64,000 bases of DNA. Source: an uncultured Methylophilaceae bacterium. Lineage in GTDB: Bacteria > Pseudomonadota > Gammaproteobacteria > Burkholderiales > Methylophilaceae. A program made the translations under genes and the position numbers. Position 1 is the stretch's first letter; each line of letters starts with the position of its first letter. Shown piece by piece: positions 1-13,045 of the stretch. The stretch lies in assembly GCA_905182075.1 (NCBI GenBank), contig CAJIZS010000001.1:124001-188000 (forward strand), written 5' to 3'. The notes under the pieces were generated by a model, which ran no database searches, had not been told where the DNA came from, and was given only the letters and a program-made list of their open reading frames with translations.

Positions 1-445
1 GTGGTAAAGATAGTATTGCGAGTTTAATGAAAATATGTGAAATACTTTCAGCTAAACCTTCAATTTCCCCTGCCTCCTTAGATAGCAAAACCAAAGATTT
101 TAAATCATCACTCAATACAAAAGATATTAATAAAGTATAAAAGAGACACAATACCCCCAAGGCTAGTAAACCCTTTAAAGATTCATTAGGCATTTTTAAA
201 GCCTCACTAAATTTAAAGGCTTTATTTGAATCTAGAGACTTAAAAAAACTTACATAGATAGTAATAACTATTGGCCACACTAGAACCACTAGAGGCATTA
301 AAAATCCAAGATTAGATAAGCTCGGAAGAATTATATATAGAAATAAATACAACATTCCTAAAAACAAAGAAAATCTGATATTACCCCTCAATAACTGAAT
401 GCTTTGAAAGGCCCATAAATTTGATTGTCTAAAAATATTTTTCAA
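1..445 (-). CDS. Membrane protein, C-terminus cut by the window edge
   Basis: The reading frame is open from a TTG (445-443) to the window edge, 148 codons. Two long hydrophobic stretches follow a short polar N-terminus, then a polar loop and a further hydrophobic segment, so it is an integral inner-membrane protein. Its TTG overlaps the thrB stop codon, which suggests translational coupling. Betaproteobacteria often carry a BPSS1780-type membrane protein next to thrB; position and hydropathy fit that family, but I recognise no signature motif. Substrate and role are unknown. The TTG is the only start that fits the overlap and could be wrong if an indel lies nearby. Confidence 0.6.
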   Translation of the reverse strand, partial: MKNIFRQSNLWAFQSIQLLRGNIRFSLFLGMLYLFLYIILPSLSNLGFLMPLVVLVWPIVITIYVSFFKSLDSNKAFKFSEALKMPNESLKGLLALGVLCLFYTLLISFVLSDDLKSLVLLSKEAGEIEGLAESISHIFIKLAILSLP

Positions 446-1346
446 AATAAATCCTTAGTTGATTGTCTATCTATTAATATATCTTTAAACTGGTCTGGAT
501 TTTTAATAGAAAGAATTTCAGCACTTGGGTTGCTATTCACGTGCTCTAAACGTGAAATGAAAAATCTAAGCGCCGCCCATCTGAGAGCTTTTGGAAGGTA
601 ATCTAGCTCGTTAGATCTTAGAGGCCTTTCTTCTTTATACCCAACAATCAACATGTCTAATTTTTCTTTATCAATTGTTCCATCCAAATTAATACACCAA
701 TCATTAATTGAAATTGCTATATCTAATATAAGATGGTCATTACAAGCATAATAAAAATCAATAAATCCAGAAAATTTTTTCAAATAATACATTATCTCTA
801 AATAAGTCTCCATGAATAATTCCAGTAGGTAAATCAGTTTGATGACTGCTAATTAAAAAAGAAATTTCTTTCCTCGTTTTTATGTAAGAAAACGGTTCAT
901 TATTTAATTCTTGATATTTATTTTTTATCCACAACAGGTCACGGCTATTTTCTCTTTTCTCTTTAAACTTCATGCCTAAATTATGTAACCGCCCCAATCG
1001 ATTCCCTATCTTATAACAATCTTCTTTATTTATATTCTTTACTTCTTCGCCATCAAGAAAGGAAACGATCAGGGCAGGTTTGTCCATAAGAAAATTTAAT
1101 GACTCACCGCCTTTACTTAGTATGGGCTTTGGGCATCTAAAACCCTGCTCTTGCAAGAAAGTCATTAGGTTAATATAAAAAGGTAGTTCTTCGATAGTAT
1201 GATGTTCAAATATAGTAAGAATATATTTTGACTGATTGGTTGAAATTAAATAGTTAGTATTAGTTACTCCTGCAGAAATTCCTTTTAGGTCTTCGAGTGG
1301 CTCAATATCAAAATTATTAAGCCAAATATTAATCGAAATTGTACAC
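442..1346 (-). CDS. thrB: Homoserine kinase (ThrB, APH-fold type), frameshifted
   Basis: ATP-dependent phosphorylation of L-homoserine, the step before threonine synthase. This is the aminoglycoside-phosphotransferase-fold type found in many proteobacteria, not the GHMP kinase type. The catalytic loop HGDLFRDNVLF and the metal-site segment GFIDFYYACND are both visible, but in different frames, so one indel lies at about 785-800. A second indel near 1343 disconnects the N-terminus. The likely start is GTG at 1346; an ATG at 1363 is followed at once by a stop. About 300 residues when repaired, normal for the family. thrB beside polA is a common betaproteobacterial arrangement. Confidence 0.85.
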
Positions 1347-1395
1347 TGAGTTCTTTACTGCATTTTTAGAGCCTATTTTTTTTAAAAGAAATTTA

Positions 1396-1725
1396 TTAGA
1401 AGCTAACTACGACCCATTGTGGAACAACTAATGGTTTATTATCATCCATTCTTAACCAGTCACCACCCTCAAGCTCTCTTACAAGATAGTATGCTGGAAA
1501 ATTCTCAGGGGTAACTTTTACCAAATACAGTTTTCCATTAATCCTATGTTCTTCTAAAGTATCGGTGCCATCTTGTCTAATTGTAATTTCTGGCTCATCG
1601 AAATAACCTGAGTCTAAGGTGTTTGGTGGCGATGGTATCTCTTCAAGTATAGTTATTTCGTCAGCGATTAACTGTGACGAAAATACAAAAAACAACAAAA
1701 AAATAAAACTTATAATCTTACGCAT
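1396..1725 (-). CDS. DUF2782 family secreted protein
   Basis: 109 residues, intact. The first 21 residues form a classical signal peptide (positive start, hydrophobic core rich in F, I and L, then an alanine-aspartate cleavage region), so the mature protein is periplasmic. The mature part contains the EITIRQDGTDTLEEHRINGK and YYLVRELEGGDW-type stretches I associate with DUF2782, a small family found next to polA and thrB in betaproteobacteria. It is divergent from polA, with 145 bp between the starts. No biochemical function is known to me, and none can be read from the sequence. Confidence 0.75.
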   Translation of the reverse strand: MRKIISFIFLLFFVFSSQLIADEITILEEIPSPPNTLDSGYFDEPEITIRQDGTDTLEEHRINGKLYLVKVTPENFPAYYLVRELEGGDWLRMDDNKPLVVPQWVVVSF

Positions 1726-1815
1726 TAAAATTTCCTTTTATTAAGTCATGATTCTACCAAAAACCTAAGATATCCGTAAGTTTATATCAAAAATTTAAAG
1801 CTTAGCCTTAAACTG

Positions 1816-1821
1816 TATAAT
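1816..1821 (+). promoter_or_regulatory. Possible polA -10 box
   Basis: A perfect TATAAT lies 50 bp before the polA ATG in the 145-bp divergent gap. A TTTAAA at 1794-1799 could serve as a weak -35 with 16 bp spacing. The gap is very AT-rich, so chance matches are likely. Confidence 0.35.
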
Positions 1822-1870
1822 ATTTAATTATTATTAATTTAATCGTAGCTCACATTTAAAGTCAAACTTT

Positions 1871-4528
1871 ATGAAAAAATTGTTATTAATAGACGGGTCT
1901 TCTTATCTCTACAGGGCGTTTCATGTGTATTCAGATTTTAGCCATAAAGGTCATCCTACCGGTGTTATCTATGGGGTTTTAAATATGCTCCGGAGTACAC
2001 ATAGAAAATATCCGTCCGATTATAGTATCTGTATATTTGACGCTAAAGGAAAAACTTTTAGAAATGATATTTATAGTGAATACAAGGCAAATCGTCCAAG
2101 TATGCCTGAGGAGTTAGCTATACAAATTGAACCATTTAAAATCTATTTGCAATGCTATGGGGATGCCTGTAGTTGAAATTCCAGACGTTGAAGCTGATGA
2201 CGTTATTGCAACCTTGGCAGTAATGAAGAGAAAATAATATTGAAGTTATTGTATCAATTGTTGGAGGGTGTACAGTAACTAGTTCTATAACCTTAATAGG
2301 AGGTCTTGGATGTTGAAGGCGTTAAAAGTAAATTCGGAGTACCCCCTTCATTAATTATTGATTACCTTGCACTTATTGGTGATAAAGCAGATAATATTCC
2401 AGGCGGGAAATCATGATAAGCCAAAAACAGCATTAAAATGGCTTGAGGAATATCACACACTAGATAACGTAATGAAAAATTCTGAGGCCATACCTGGTGT
2501 CGTTGGTGAAAATTTAAGGAAGGCCAAAGACTGGCTTCCTACAGGTAAAGATTTAATTACAATTAGATGTAATCTAGATATAAACGTCGACTGGAAAGAA
2601 CTTGAAAAGAAAGCCCCTCATCTAGATGAACTTAAAAAAATTTATAAAGAATTCAACTTCTCAACATGGCTTAAAGAACTAGAACAGGAACCCAGTGATG
2701 TAAACTCAGAAAAGCAGTTTAGAAGAAATAGCTCAAGTAAATATCAATTAAATTATACACTCACCATTAAAGAAGAAAAAGGTGTTGTGTCTGCGTCACA
2801 AACGCTTGAGCGCTACAGTCTTTTTGGTTCTTTAAAATACTCCCTGACCGATAAAGATGGAGGTGTGGTTCTAACTAATACAGCCAAATCTTTTACTGCT
2901 TACTCCGCAACAGGGACGCCGCTAGCAACGGAGCGAGCAAAACGTGACGCGCAAGCATAGACTAATGGTAACCTTCTTGCAGAGCAAGTCTATTACAAAA
3001 ATTGGCCAAAATATTAAATATGATACTCATATTTTTATGAACTACGGAGTAAATCCTAAAGGAATTAATGAAGATACTATGCTAATGAGTTATGTAATTG
3101 AAAGTAATCAGAGACACAGTATGGATAAATTAAGTCAAAAATACCTTACACATGACTGTATAAGTTATGAGTCAATAGTAGGTAAAGGGGTTAAGCAATT
3201 AACTTTTGATCAAATTCATTACTATGCATCTCATTATGCTGCTGAGGATGCAGATATTACTTTAAGACTTTTCAATAAACTAGATTCACTGTTAGCAGAA
3301 AAGCCGATACAAAAAGGTGTACCAAGATATTGAAATCCCATCAATGCAGGCACTTATAGAGGTGGAAAGAAATGGAGTTCTAATTGATGAGAAAATTTTA
3401 CAGAAGCAAACCATGTGTTTATACGCGGAACTATAGCTTTAGAAAGTGGGGCCCATAGACTTGCTGGTCAACCATTTAATTTATCTTCACCGAAACAGCT
3501 TCGAGAGATACTTTTTGAAAAACTCCAAATTAAACCACTCAAAAAAACACCAACAGGGACTCCTTCCACCTCAGAAGAGGTTCTGCAGGAGCTAGCTGAA
3601 AATTACCCGTTACCAAAGTTATTATTAGATTACAGAACATTATCAAAATTAAAAACTACCTACACAGATAAATTACCCAAAATGATTAATAATAAAACTG
3701 GGAGAATTCACACAACCTACAATCAAGCTGTTGCAATTACTGGAAGATTGCTTCAAGTGACCCAAACTTACAAAATATTCCCATTAAAAGTTCTGAGGGA
3801 AGAAAAGTTAGTGAAGCTTTCGCAGCCACAAGGGATGTATGATGCTGCAGATTATTCTCAAATTGAGTTAAGAATAATGGCTCACCTCTCTCAGGATACT
3901 AGACTAATTGAGGCCTTTAAAAATAATGAAGATATTCATAATATAACTGCAGCAGAAATATTTGATACTGAAACAACTAAAATTTCAACAGAACAAAGAA
4001 GTTATGCCAAGGTAATTAACTTTGGTTTAATTTATGGAATGGGAGCCTTTGGCTTAGCAAAAATTTAAATATTGAAAGAAGTGCAGCTCAAAATTATATT
4101 GATCGTTATTTTACTCAATATCCCCTGGTATAAAAAAATACATGGAAGATACCAAAGCTTTATGTAGAGAACAGGGGTATGTTGAAACTCTTTGTGGTAG
4201 AAAAGTTCATGTAACTGAAATTAATGCATCTAATGGGTTAAGACGACAGGCAGCTGAAAGAGCTGCAATTAATGGTCCAATGCAAGGAACTGCTGCCGAT
4301 TTGATAAAATTAGCAATGATAGAAGTACAGGGTTGGTTGAACAGCCGACCTAATATTAGCGGAAAAATTATAATGCAGGTTCATGATGAACTTGTCTTTG
4401 AAGTACCGGATTCAGAGGTCGATGTTTTCAAAAAAGAAATACCTAACCTTATGGAGAAAGTTGCTAACTTTGACATCCCTCTTATTGTTGAAATTGGATC
4501 AGGAGATAACTGGGAGCAAGCACATTAG
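1871..4528 (+). CDS. polA: DNA polymerase I, frameshifted and chimeric
   Basis: Repair and Okazaki-fragment polymerase. The order is normal: 5'-3' exonuclease domain from [18 protein letters not shown], with EADDVIATL and the helix-three-turn-helix region ending GDKADNIPG; a 3'-5' exonuclease-like domain around KIGQNIKYD; then the polymerase domain with [13 protein letters not shown] (motif A), the O-helix region ending [10 protein letters not shown], and motif [10 protein letters not shown]. At least eight indels break the frame (near 2160, 2240-2300, 2415, 3325, 3405, 3770, 3830, 4065, 4130). About 100 residues at the start of the 3'-5' domain are missing and replaced by foreign sequence at 2720-2996. 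The stop abuts the next ATG directly. Confidence 0.93.
2720..2996 (+). pseudogene. LptE-like lipoprotein fragment inside polA
   Basis: This block replaces the start of the polA 3'-5' exonuclease region. Its translation, ending [19 protein letters not shown] and then, one frame over, [13 protein letters not shown], matches the pattern of alphaproteobacterial LptE, the outer-membrane lipoprotein partner of LptD. Neither the start nor the end of LptE is present. PolA similarity resumes at KIGQNIKYD. Junctions are good to about 15 bp. It reads as a misassembled piece from another organism rather than a functional fusion. Confidence 0.7.
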
Positions 4529-5281
4529 ATGAAGAAAAGTGAATTAAAAGAGATTTATGCACTTATTATCGGGGACGAAATATTATCTGGGAAAAGACAA
4601 GACAAGCATCTTAATTATTTAACGAAGAAATTAAAAGATTGCGGATTATCTTTAAAAAAAGCTGAATTCATAAGTGACGATCTTAATCAAATATCAGAAG
4701 CTATTAAAGACAAAGAGAACAGTATTCTATTCTGCTATGGTGGTATTGGAGCTACACCAGATGACTGCACAAGAGAAGCTGCTGCTATTGCAAACAATGT
4801 GCAGCTTAAAATTCACCCAGAAGCAGAAAAATCTATAAAAGAAAAGTTCGGTAAAGACACCTACCCTAAGAGAATTTTAATGGCGCATCTTCCAGAAAAC
4901 TGTACTTTATTAAAAAATGTTGTTAATAATGTTCCTGGATTTTCAATCAATGATCATCATTTTATGCCTGGATTTCCAGAGATGGCATGGCCTATGACCG
5001 ATTGGATTATTTTAAATTTCTATAATGAATTATCCTTAAATTATCCAAAGCAGTCAGATTCCTCAATATGGTTAGATAATGTTAGTGAAAGCTTATTGAT
5101 TGACCTGATGCATCAAATTAACAATGAATACAAAAATATTAAAGCTTATAGCTTGCCACGTCTAAAGCCTAAAAAGACTCTAGAGTTAGGAGTCAAGGGT
5201 GATAATAGTGAGGTTGAAGAAGCTATGAAAGCTTTAAAAAAATACCTGAAAGCTCTTGGCCTTAAATGGAGAGATACTTAA
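4529..5281 (+). CDS. CinA/MoaB-like molybdopterin-binding domain protein
   Basis: 250 residues, intact, starting at the base after the polA stop. The N-terminal half has the MoCF_biosynth fold signatures GDEILSGKRQDKHLNYL and CYGGIGATPDDCTREA, followed by the conserved VPGF and MPGFPEM segments seen in CinA N-terminal domains. It lacks the C-terminal nicotinamide-nucleotide amidohydrolase domain of full CinA, so it is the short competence/damage-inducible-A type. The substrate is not known for this subfamily; a nucleotide pyrophosphatase role is only an analogy to CinA. Confidence 0.8.
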   Translation: MKKSELKEIYALIIGDEILSGKRQDKHLNYLTKKLKDCGLSLKKAEFISDDLNQISEAIKDKENSILFCYGGIGATPDDCTREAAAIANNVQLKIHPEAEKSIKEKFGKDTYPKRILMAHLPENCTLLKNVVNNVPGFSINDHHFMPGFPEMAWPMTDWIILNFYNELSLNYPKQSDSSIWLDNVSESLLIDLMHQINNEYKNIKAYSLPRLKPKKTLELGVKGDNSEVEEAMKALKKYLKALGLKWRDT

Positions 5282-5299
5282 TTTTGATATTCAAGCAAT

Positions 5300-5317
5300 T
5301 GCCTATAAAATAGGCAC
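5300..5317 (+). repeat. Small inverted repeat before dusB
   Basis: GCCTAT-AAA-ATAGGC forms a perfect 6-bp stem with a 3-nt loop in the 57-bp gap between the CinA-like gene and dusB. There is no T-tract after it, so it is not a convincing terminator. It may be chance. Confidence 0.3.
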
Positions 5318-5338
5318 CTAAATCAACAAAGAAATATT

Positions 5339-6288
5339 ATGAAGATAGGTTCACATAATTTAAAAAGCAATATCATTTTAGCTACCTATGACTCAGTGAC
5401 TGACCGACCATTCAGAATTTTATGTAAAAAATTTGGTGGAAAATTTTTACCATTTTTATGTAGACTTCAAACTCTCTTTTATACGGAAGCGAAAAAACTT
5501 TACTTAGAGCAAATCATGAAGGTGAAGTTGATCCAATATCTGTTCAAATCGCAGGTGCAGATCCAGCGATGATGGCGAAAGCTGCAGAATACAACATGGC
5601 AAAAGGCGCTCAAATTATTGATATAAATATGGGTTGTCCTGCTAAAAAAATATGTAATGTAATGGCTGGATCTGCATTTACTTAAACAAGAGAAATTAGT
5701 TGAAAAAATAATTAACAATGCCAGCGACGAAGTAATTAGATATAAGAACTGGTTGGGACAAAAATAATAGGAACGCACTAGCTATTGCAAAAATTGCTGA
5801 AGACAATGGGATACAAGCATTAATCCTGAAAAACCGCCAATTGTAAATAAAACAATAAATGCTATAGCAAATAACATAGGTGTCTCAAAAGTCATTGATC
5901 CTCGCCACATAGTCGCGACCCAATTAAATACTTTTACTCCTGTAGGTATAGCAATTAACATTGTTGTAAACATGAAAAATATTTCACCTGCTAATGGCAT
6001 ACCAACAGTAAACATATGGTGCGCCCAAACAATAAATGATAATAAGGCAATAGATGCTGTAGCATAGACCATAGAATCATATGGCGAACTTAAGGGTTTG
6101 AGGGTGGCAAGAAAACACATATCTTGGTACACAAAAGGCTTAAAAAAATCAGCTCAGTTTAGATTTAAGATGAATCAAATAGAATCTCGATTGCAACACA
6201 CCCATCAATCAATACATTTTTTGATTCAACGGGGTAGAGAATTCCTCCCGATGTAAAATCAAATGAAAATAAAGAATTAGTAGCATAA
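5339..6288 (+). CDS. dusB: tRNA-dihydrouridine synthase B, frameshifted and chimeric
   Basis: Flavin enzyme that reduces uridine in the tRNA D-loop. Visible pieces are the start ([13 protein letters not shown], then [14 protein letters not shown]), the active-site region [19 protein letters not shown] carrying the catalytic cysteine, and a C-terminal [21 protein letters not shown] typical of DusB. Frameshifts lie at about 5390-5480, 5690 and 5740. The central 100 or so residues of the barrel are replaced by an antisense foreign block (5822-6078). The end is uncertain: one frame stops at 6256, another at 6288 overlapping the fis ATG. A dusB-fis operon is the standard proteobacterial context. 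Confidence 0.85.
5822..6078 (-). pseudogene. Cytochrome oxidase subunit I fragment inside dusB
   Basis: Read on the minus strand this block gives an internal piece of a haem-copper oxidase subunit [21 protein letters not shown] with the adjacent CuB-ligand histidines, then [24 protein letters not shown] and [10 protein letters not shown]. It is about 85 residues out of some 520 and has neither end. It lies antisense to dusB and interrupts it. A functional gene is excluded by its size. The likeliest cause is a chimeric assembly. Confidence 0.85.
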
Positions 6289-6524
6289 TGGCTAAAATAA
6301 ATTTAAGTGACAATGTTGATACACTTCTCGATCAATATTTTAATGATTTAGATGGAGATCAAGCTAGTGCTATTTATGAAATGGTTATTAACACTGTTGA
6401 AAAACCCCTTCTCTTATATATCATGAATAAAGCTGAAGGTAACCAGAGTAAAGCAGCAAAAATGTTAGGCCTCAATAGAAATACGCTTAGAAAAAAACTT
6501 AAACAACATAAGATTGATTTTTAG
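6288..6524 (+). CDS. fis: DNA-binding protein Fis
   Basis: 78 residues, intact; shorter than the 98-residue E. coli Fis but usual for betaproteobacteria. The C-terminal helix-turn-helix NQSKAAKMLGLNRNTLRKKL is the Fis/NtrC-type DNA-binding motif. A nucleoid protein that binds as a dimer and activates stable-RNA promoters. It sits directly after dusB, its usual operon partner, with start and stop overlapping if dusB ends at 6288. purH starts one base after its stop, so fis, purH and purD are probably read together. Confidence 0.93.
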   Translation: MAKINLSDNVDTLLDQYFNDLDGDQASAIYEMVINTVEKPLLLYIMNKAEGNQSKAAKMLGLNRNTLRKKLKQHKIDF

Positions 6525-6525
6525 A

Positions 6526-9302
<2,777 letters not shown>

Positions 9303-9322
9303 AAAAAGCTTTAAAATAAAAA

Positions 9323-9865
9323 ATGAATACCTTTAGGCTTAAACGATTTTTGATGAGGGGCGGTATTATTGCTTACCCAACTGAATCATGTTTTGGATTA
9401 GGATGCGATCCAAAAAATATTAGGGCCATAAAGAAAATAATTCAAATAAAGAAAAGGTCTAAAAATAAGAATTTTATTATTATTGCATCCGAACTTAATT
9501 ATTTAAAAAAAATTATTCGCCCACTGAAGGGTGATAAAAAATCTCTTATGCTTTCTAAGTGGCCAGGACCTCATACCTGGCTATTGAAAGCACATAAAAA
9601 CTGTCCGTACTGGCTAAAAAAATCCGATAAAGTTGCGGTTCGAATACCCGGCTTAAAAAATTGCAATACATTACTAACATCCATTAAAATGTGTATAACT
9701 TCAACAAGCGCAAATAAAAGTGGTCAGCACGCAATAAAAAAATACAGGAATGCAAGTAGATTGTTCGCAGGTGCTGGAGTTAAGGTAATTAAAGGTAAGA
9801 TTGGTGTAAACAATAAATCTAGTACTATCCAGGACTTTGAGACTCAATTAATAATTAGAAAATAA
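9323..9865 (+). CDS. tsaC: TsaC/Sua5-family threonylcarbamoyl-AMP synthase
   Basis: 180 residues, intact. It makes threonylcarbamoyl-AMP from threonine, bicarbonate and ATP for the t6A modification of ANN-decoding tRNAs. Seen: the YrdC-fold start GGIIAYPTESCFGLGCDP, the basic KRSKNKNF segment, WPGPHTWLL, VAVRIP and the STSANKSGQ nucleotide-binding stretch. The length fits the short single-domain TsaC rather than two-domain Sua5. It lies between purD and hemF, and its stop abuts the hemF ATG. The YrdC fold is clear; assignment as TsaC rather than a paralogue such as YciO is less sure. Confidence 0.82.
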   Translation: MNTFRLKRFLMRGGIIAYPTESCFGLGCDPKNIRAIKKIIQIKKRSKNKNFIIIASELNYLKKIIRPLKGDKKSLMLSKWPGPHTWLLKAHKNCPYWLKKSDKVAVRIPGLKNCNTLLTSIKMCITSTSANKSGQHAIKKYRNASRLFAGAGVKVIKGKIGVNNKSSTIQDFETQLIIRK

Positions 9866-10708
<843 letters not shown>

Positions 10709-10716
10709 TAAATTTA

Positions 10717-12101
10717 ATGATCTTTAAAAAATTATTTAGAAAAAAAAGCGCCGTCCAAAAAAATGATAATAAACTTAAACGCTGCCTTAGTTCACTCGAT
10801 TTAACATTATTAGGTATTGGTTGTATTATTGGTACAGGAATATTTGTCTTAACGGGTATAGCTGCAGCAACTCATTCAGGTCCAGCCATAATTTTATCTT
10901 TTCTTGCCTCAGGTTTTGCATGTGCATTTGCAGCATTATCTTATGCTGAACTTTCATCTTCTGTAGGTGGATGCGGAAGTGCTTACGGATATTCATATGT
11001 TGCTTTTGGTGAGTTTATTGCCTGGATTGTTGGTTGGATACTTTTGATGGAGTACGGCATGTCAATTGCTGCTGTTGCAAGTGGGTGGTCCGGGTACTTC
11101 AATAATGCATTAGTTGCTTTAAATATTGGGCTTCCCTTCTCCCTTATAAATCCTCCAAGCCTAGGGGGCATCATAAACCTTCCCGCATCAATTATTATTT
11201 TACTAATAATGTCTCTCTTAATTGTTGGGGTTAAAGAAAGTGCAAAATTTAATGCAGTTATGGTTTTTATAAAAATTAGTGCTATTTTAATTTTTATATT
11301 TATTGCAATATTTAATGTTAACCCTGAAAACTGGACTCCTTTTATGCCTTATGGATGGTTTGATAGGCTCCCGAACGGTGAAACAGTAGGTGTGCTTGCT
11401 GGAGCTTCAATTGTATTTTTCGCATATGTTGGTTTTGATGCGGTATCCACAGCTGCAGAAGAAGCAATCAATCCCCGAAAAGATTTACCTAAAGGAATAC
11501 TTTACTCGTTATTAATTTGTACAATATTTTATATAATTGTTTCAGGCCTGTTAACTGGGATTGTTCATTATAGCGAGTTAAATGTTTCAGACCCAGTCGC
11601 TTTTGCTCTTATCAAAATTGGTTTTCCTGGGCATCTGCCTTGTTGCTACTGGAGCTATATTTGGTCTTGCGACTGTAATGCTAGTTTTATTCTATGCATT
11701 AACAAGAGATTATTTTTGCAATGAGTCGAGACGGCTTTACCTAAAATACTCAGCATAGTTAATAATAAAACAAAAACGCCAGTAACCGTAATTATCTCAA
11801 CTGGTATTTTTATTTCTTTACATATTGAATACAGGATCAGTATAATTGGTTCCAGCCCATATGTGGGACTTTAACTGCATTTGTAATTGTTTGTATTGGA
11901 GTTATTGCATTAAGACACACTCACAATAAGAATACCTTTAAAAACAAATGGCACCCATTAGTTCCAGTTCTCGGAATTATTTCTTGTAGTTTACTTATGT
12001 TTTTTCTTCCATCAGATACATGGATTAGATTTTTAATTTGGATTTGCATTGGAATTATGGTTTATTTTTCTTACTCGTACCGACATAGTAAACTAAATTA
12101 A
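10717..12101 (+). CDS. Cationic amino-acid permease (APC family), frameshifted
   Basis: Inner-membrane amino-acid transporter. The start MIFKKLFRKKS is followed by LTLLGIGCIIGTGIFVLTG, the APC helix-1 substrate loop, then repeated hydrophobic helices; FAYVGFDAVSTAAEEAINP marks the CAT/YhdG-like subgroup. The frame breaks near 11635 and several times at 11705-11870, where a stretch of about 20 residues no longer matches the family well. The end, LIWICIGIMVYFSYSY, is clean. Repaired length about 460 residues with some 12 helices. The substrate is not determined. The upstream neighbour is the broken hemF/peroxidase block, so its true genomic neighbour is unknown. Confidence 0.85.
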
Positions 12102-12165
12102 TATTTTAGATTATCTTTATGCTGCTTTAAATAAAAGCTTGATTCACTCTTAAGTTGATTCGGCA

Positions 12166-13039
12166 TTAATATTCTTGGACAGAATACTCTGTAGCTATGC
12201 TATGTGATAATTTGGGATAAATCACCACACTATTTTCTAAAATATTAGCAGTTTCCACACATACCATTCTTCGCCATTCATCTTTTTCACCCATATCCCC
12301 ATCTCTAATGCTTTTTCTTGCCAAGGAGTCCAAACTACAGTTGAATTACTATTAGATTTTTTTATGGTTATTACCCTGTTAAAATTTTCATCTTCAATAT
12401 AGCAATCGTTACTTGTATTTGTATATACCCTATCGAATTCATTGCTGAATGTAATTGCATTTTTCTCAATTCCACGACTAAAATTGTCTGCCTTATCTGT
12501 ATAGACAGAATCCTCTAATCCATTTACCTTTATATTTTCAATATCTGAAATATAAAAATATGTATGGTATCCCTCACTAATAATAAAAGGACTATCAGAT
12601 AAATTTGTTGTTTTTAAATTTAAATATAAACTTTCACCAACCACTATTGTTAGTATCAATTCAAAAGCATATGTAAGCTGTTTAGTAGCCTCTTCTGTTG
12701 GGATCATTGTGAGTACAATTTTCGTAGCTCCATTTTTTAATTGTGTCGACTCCAATAGTTTCCATGGATTACTCTAGCAAAACCATGAGCACAAAAACTT
12801 CCATCTGTTGGGTGTTTTCCAAACCAAGGCCAACAAATAGGAACACCGCCTCTAATTGATCTGCCTTTCTCATATCTAGCATTTGAAGAACGCCATAAAA
12901 CATCTTGTTTAGCTGATTTCGGTCGCCACCAATCAACGTGTCCACCTTGCAGTGCAACTCTTGCCACTGCTAATGAGTTATCAATTTCAATAAATTGAAG
13001 CCCATCAGCTTCATCGATGATCTTAATACTTTTATTCAA
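12166..13039 (-). CDS. YeaD-type hexose-6-phosphate mutarotase, frameshifted
   Basis: Aldose-1-epimerase superfamily protein. Seen: ALQGGHVDWWRP near the N-terminus, RGGVPICWPWFG with the conserved CWPWFG signature of the YeaD subgroup, then AHGFAR and, after an indel at about 12770, SEGYHTYF and VVWTPW. A last indel near 12245 hides the end: in the other frame the protein continues MVCVETANI to a stop at 12166. About 290 residues repaired. It overlaps nothing and converges with the permease. Likely interconverts hexose-6-phosphate anomers, by analogy with E. coli YeaD. Confidence 0.82.
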
Positions 13040-13045
13040 TTTGAA

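Noticed and set aside
2358-2960. A 200-residue protein joining PolA and LptE
   Set aside because: Only internal pieces of two unrelated proteins; the true PolA sequence resumes right after.
5782-6132. A small membrane protein gene on the minus strand
   Set aside because: It is an internal fragment of cytochrome oxidase subunit I that runs into dusB sequence at both ends.
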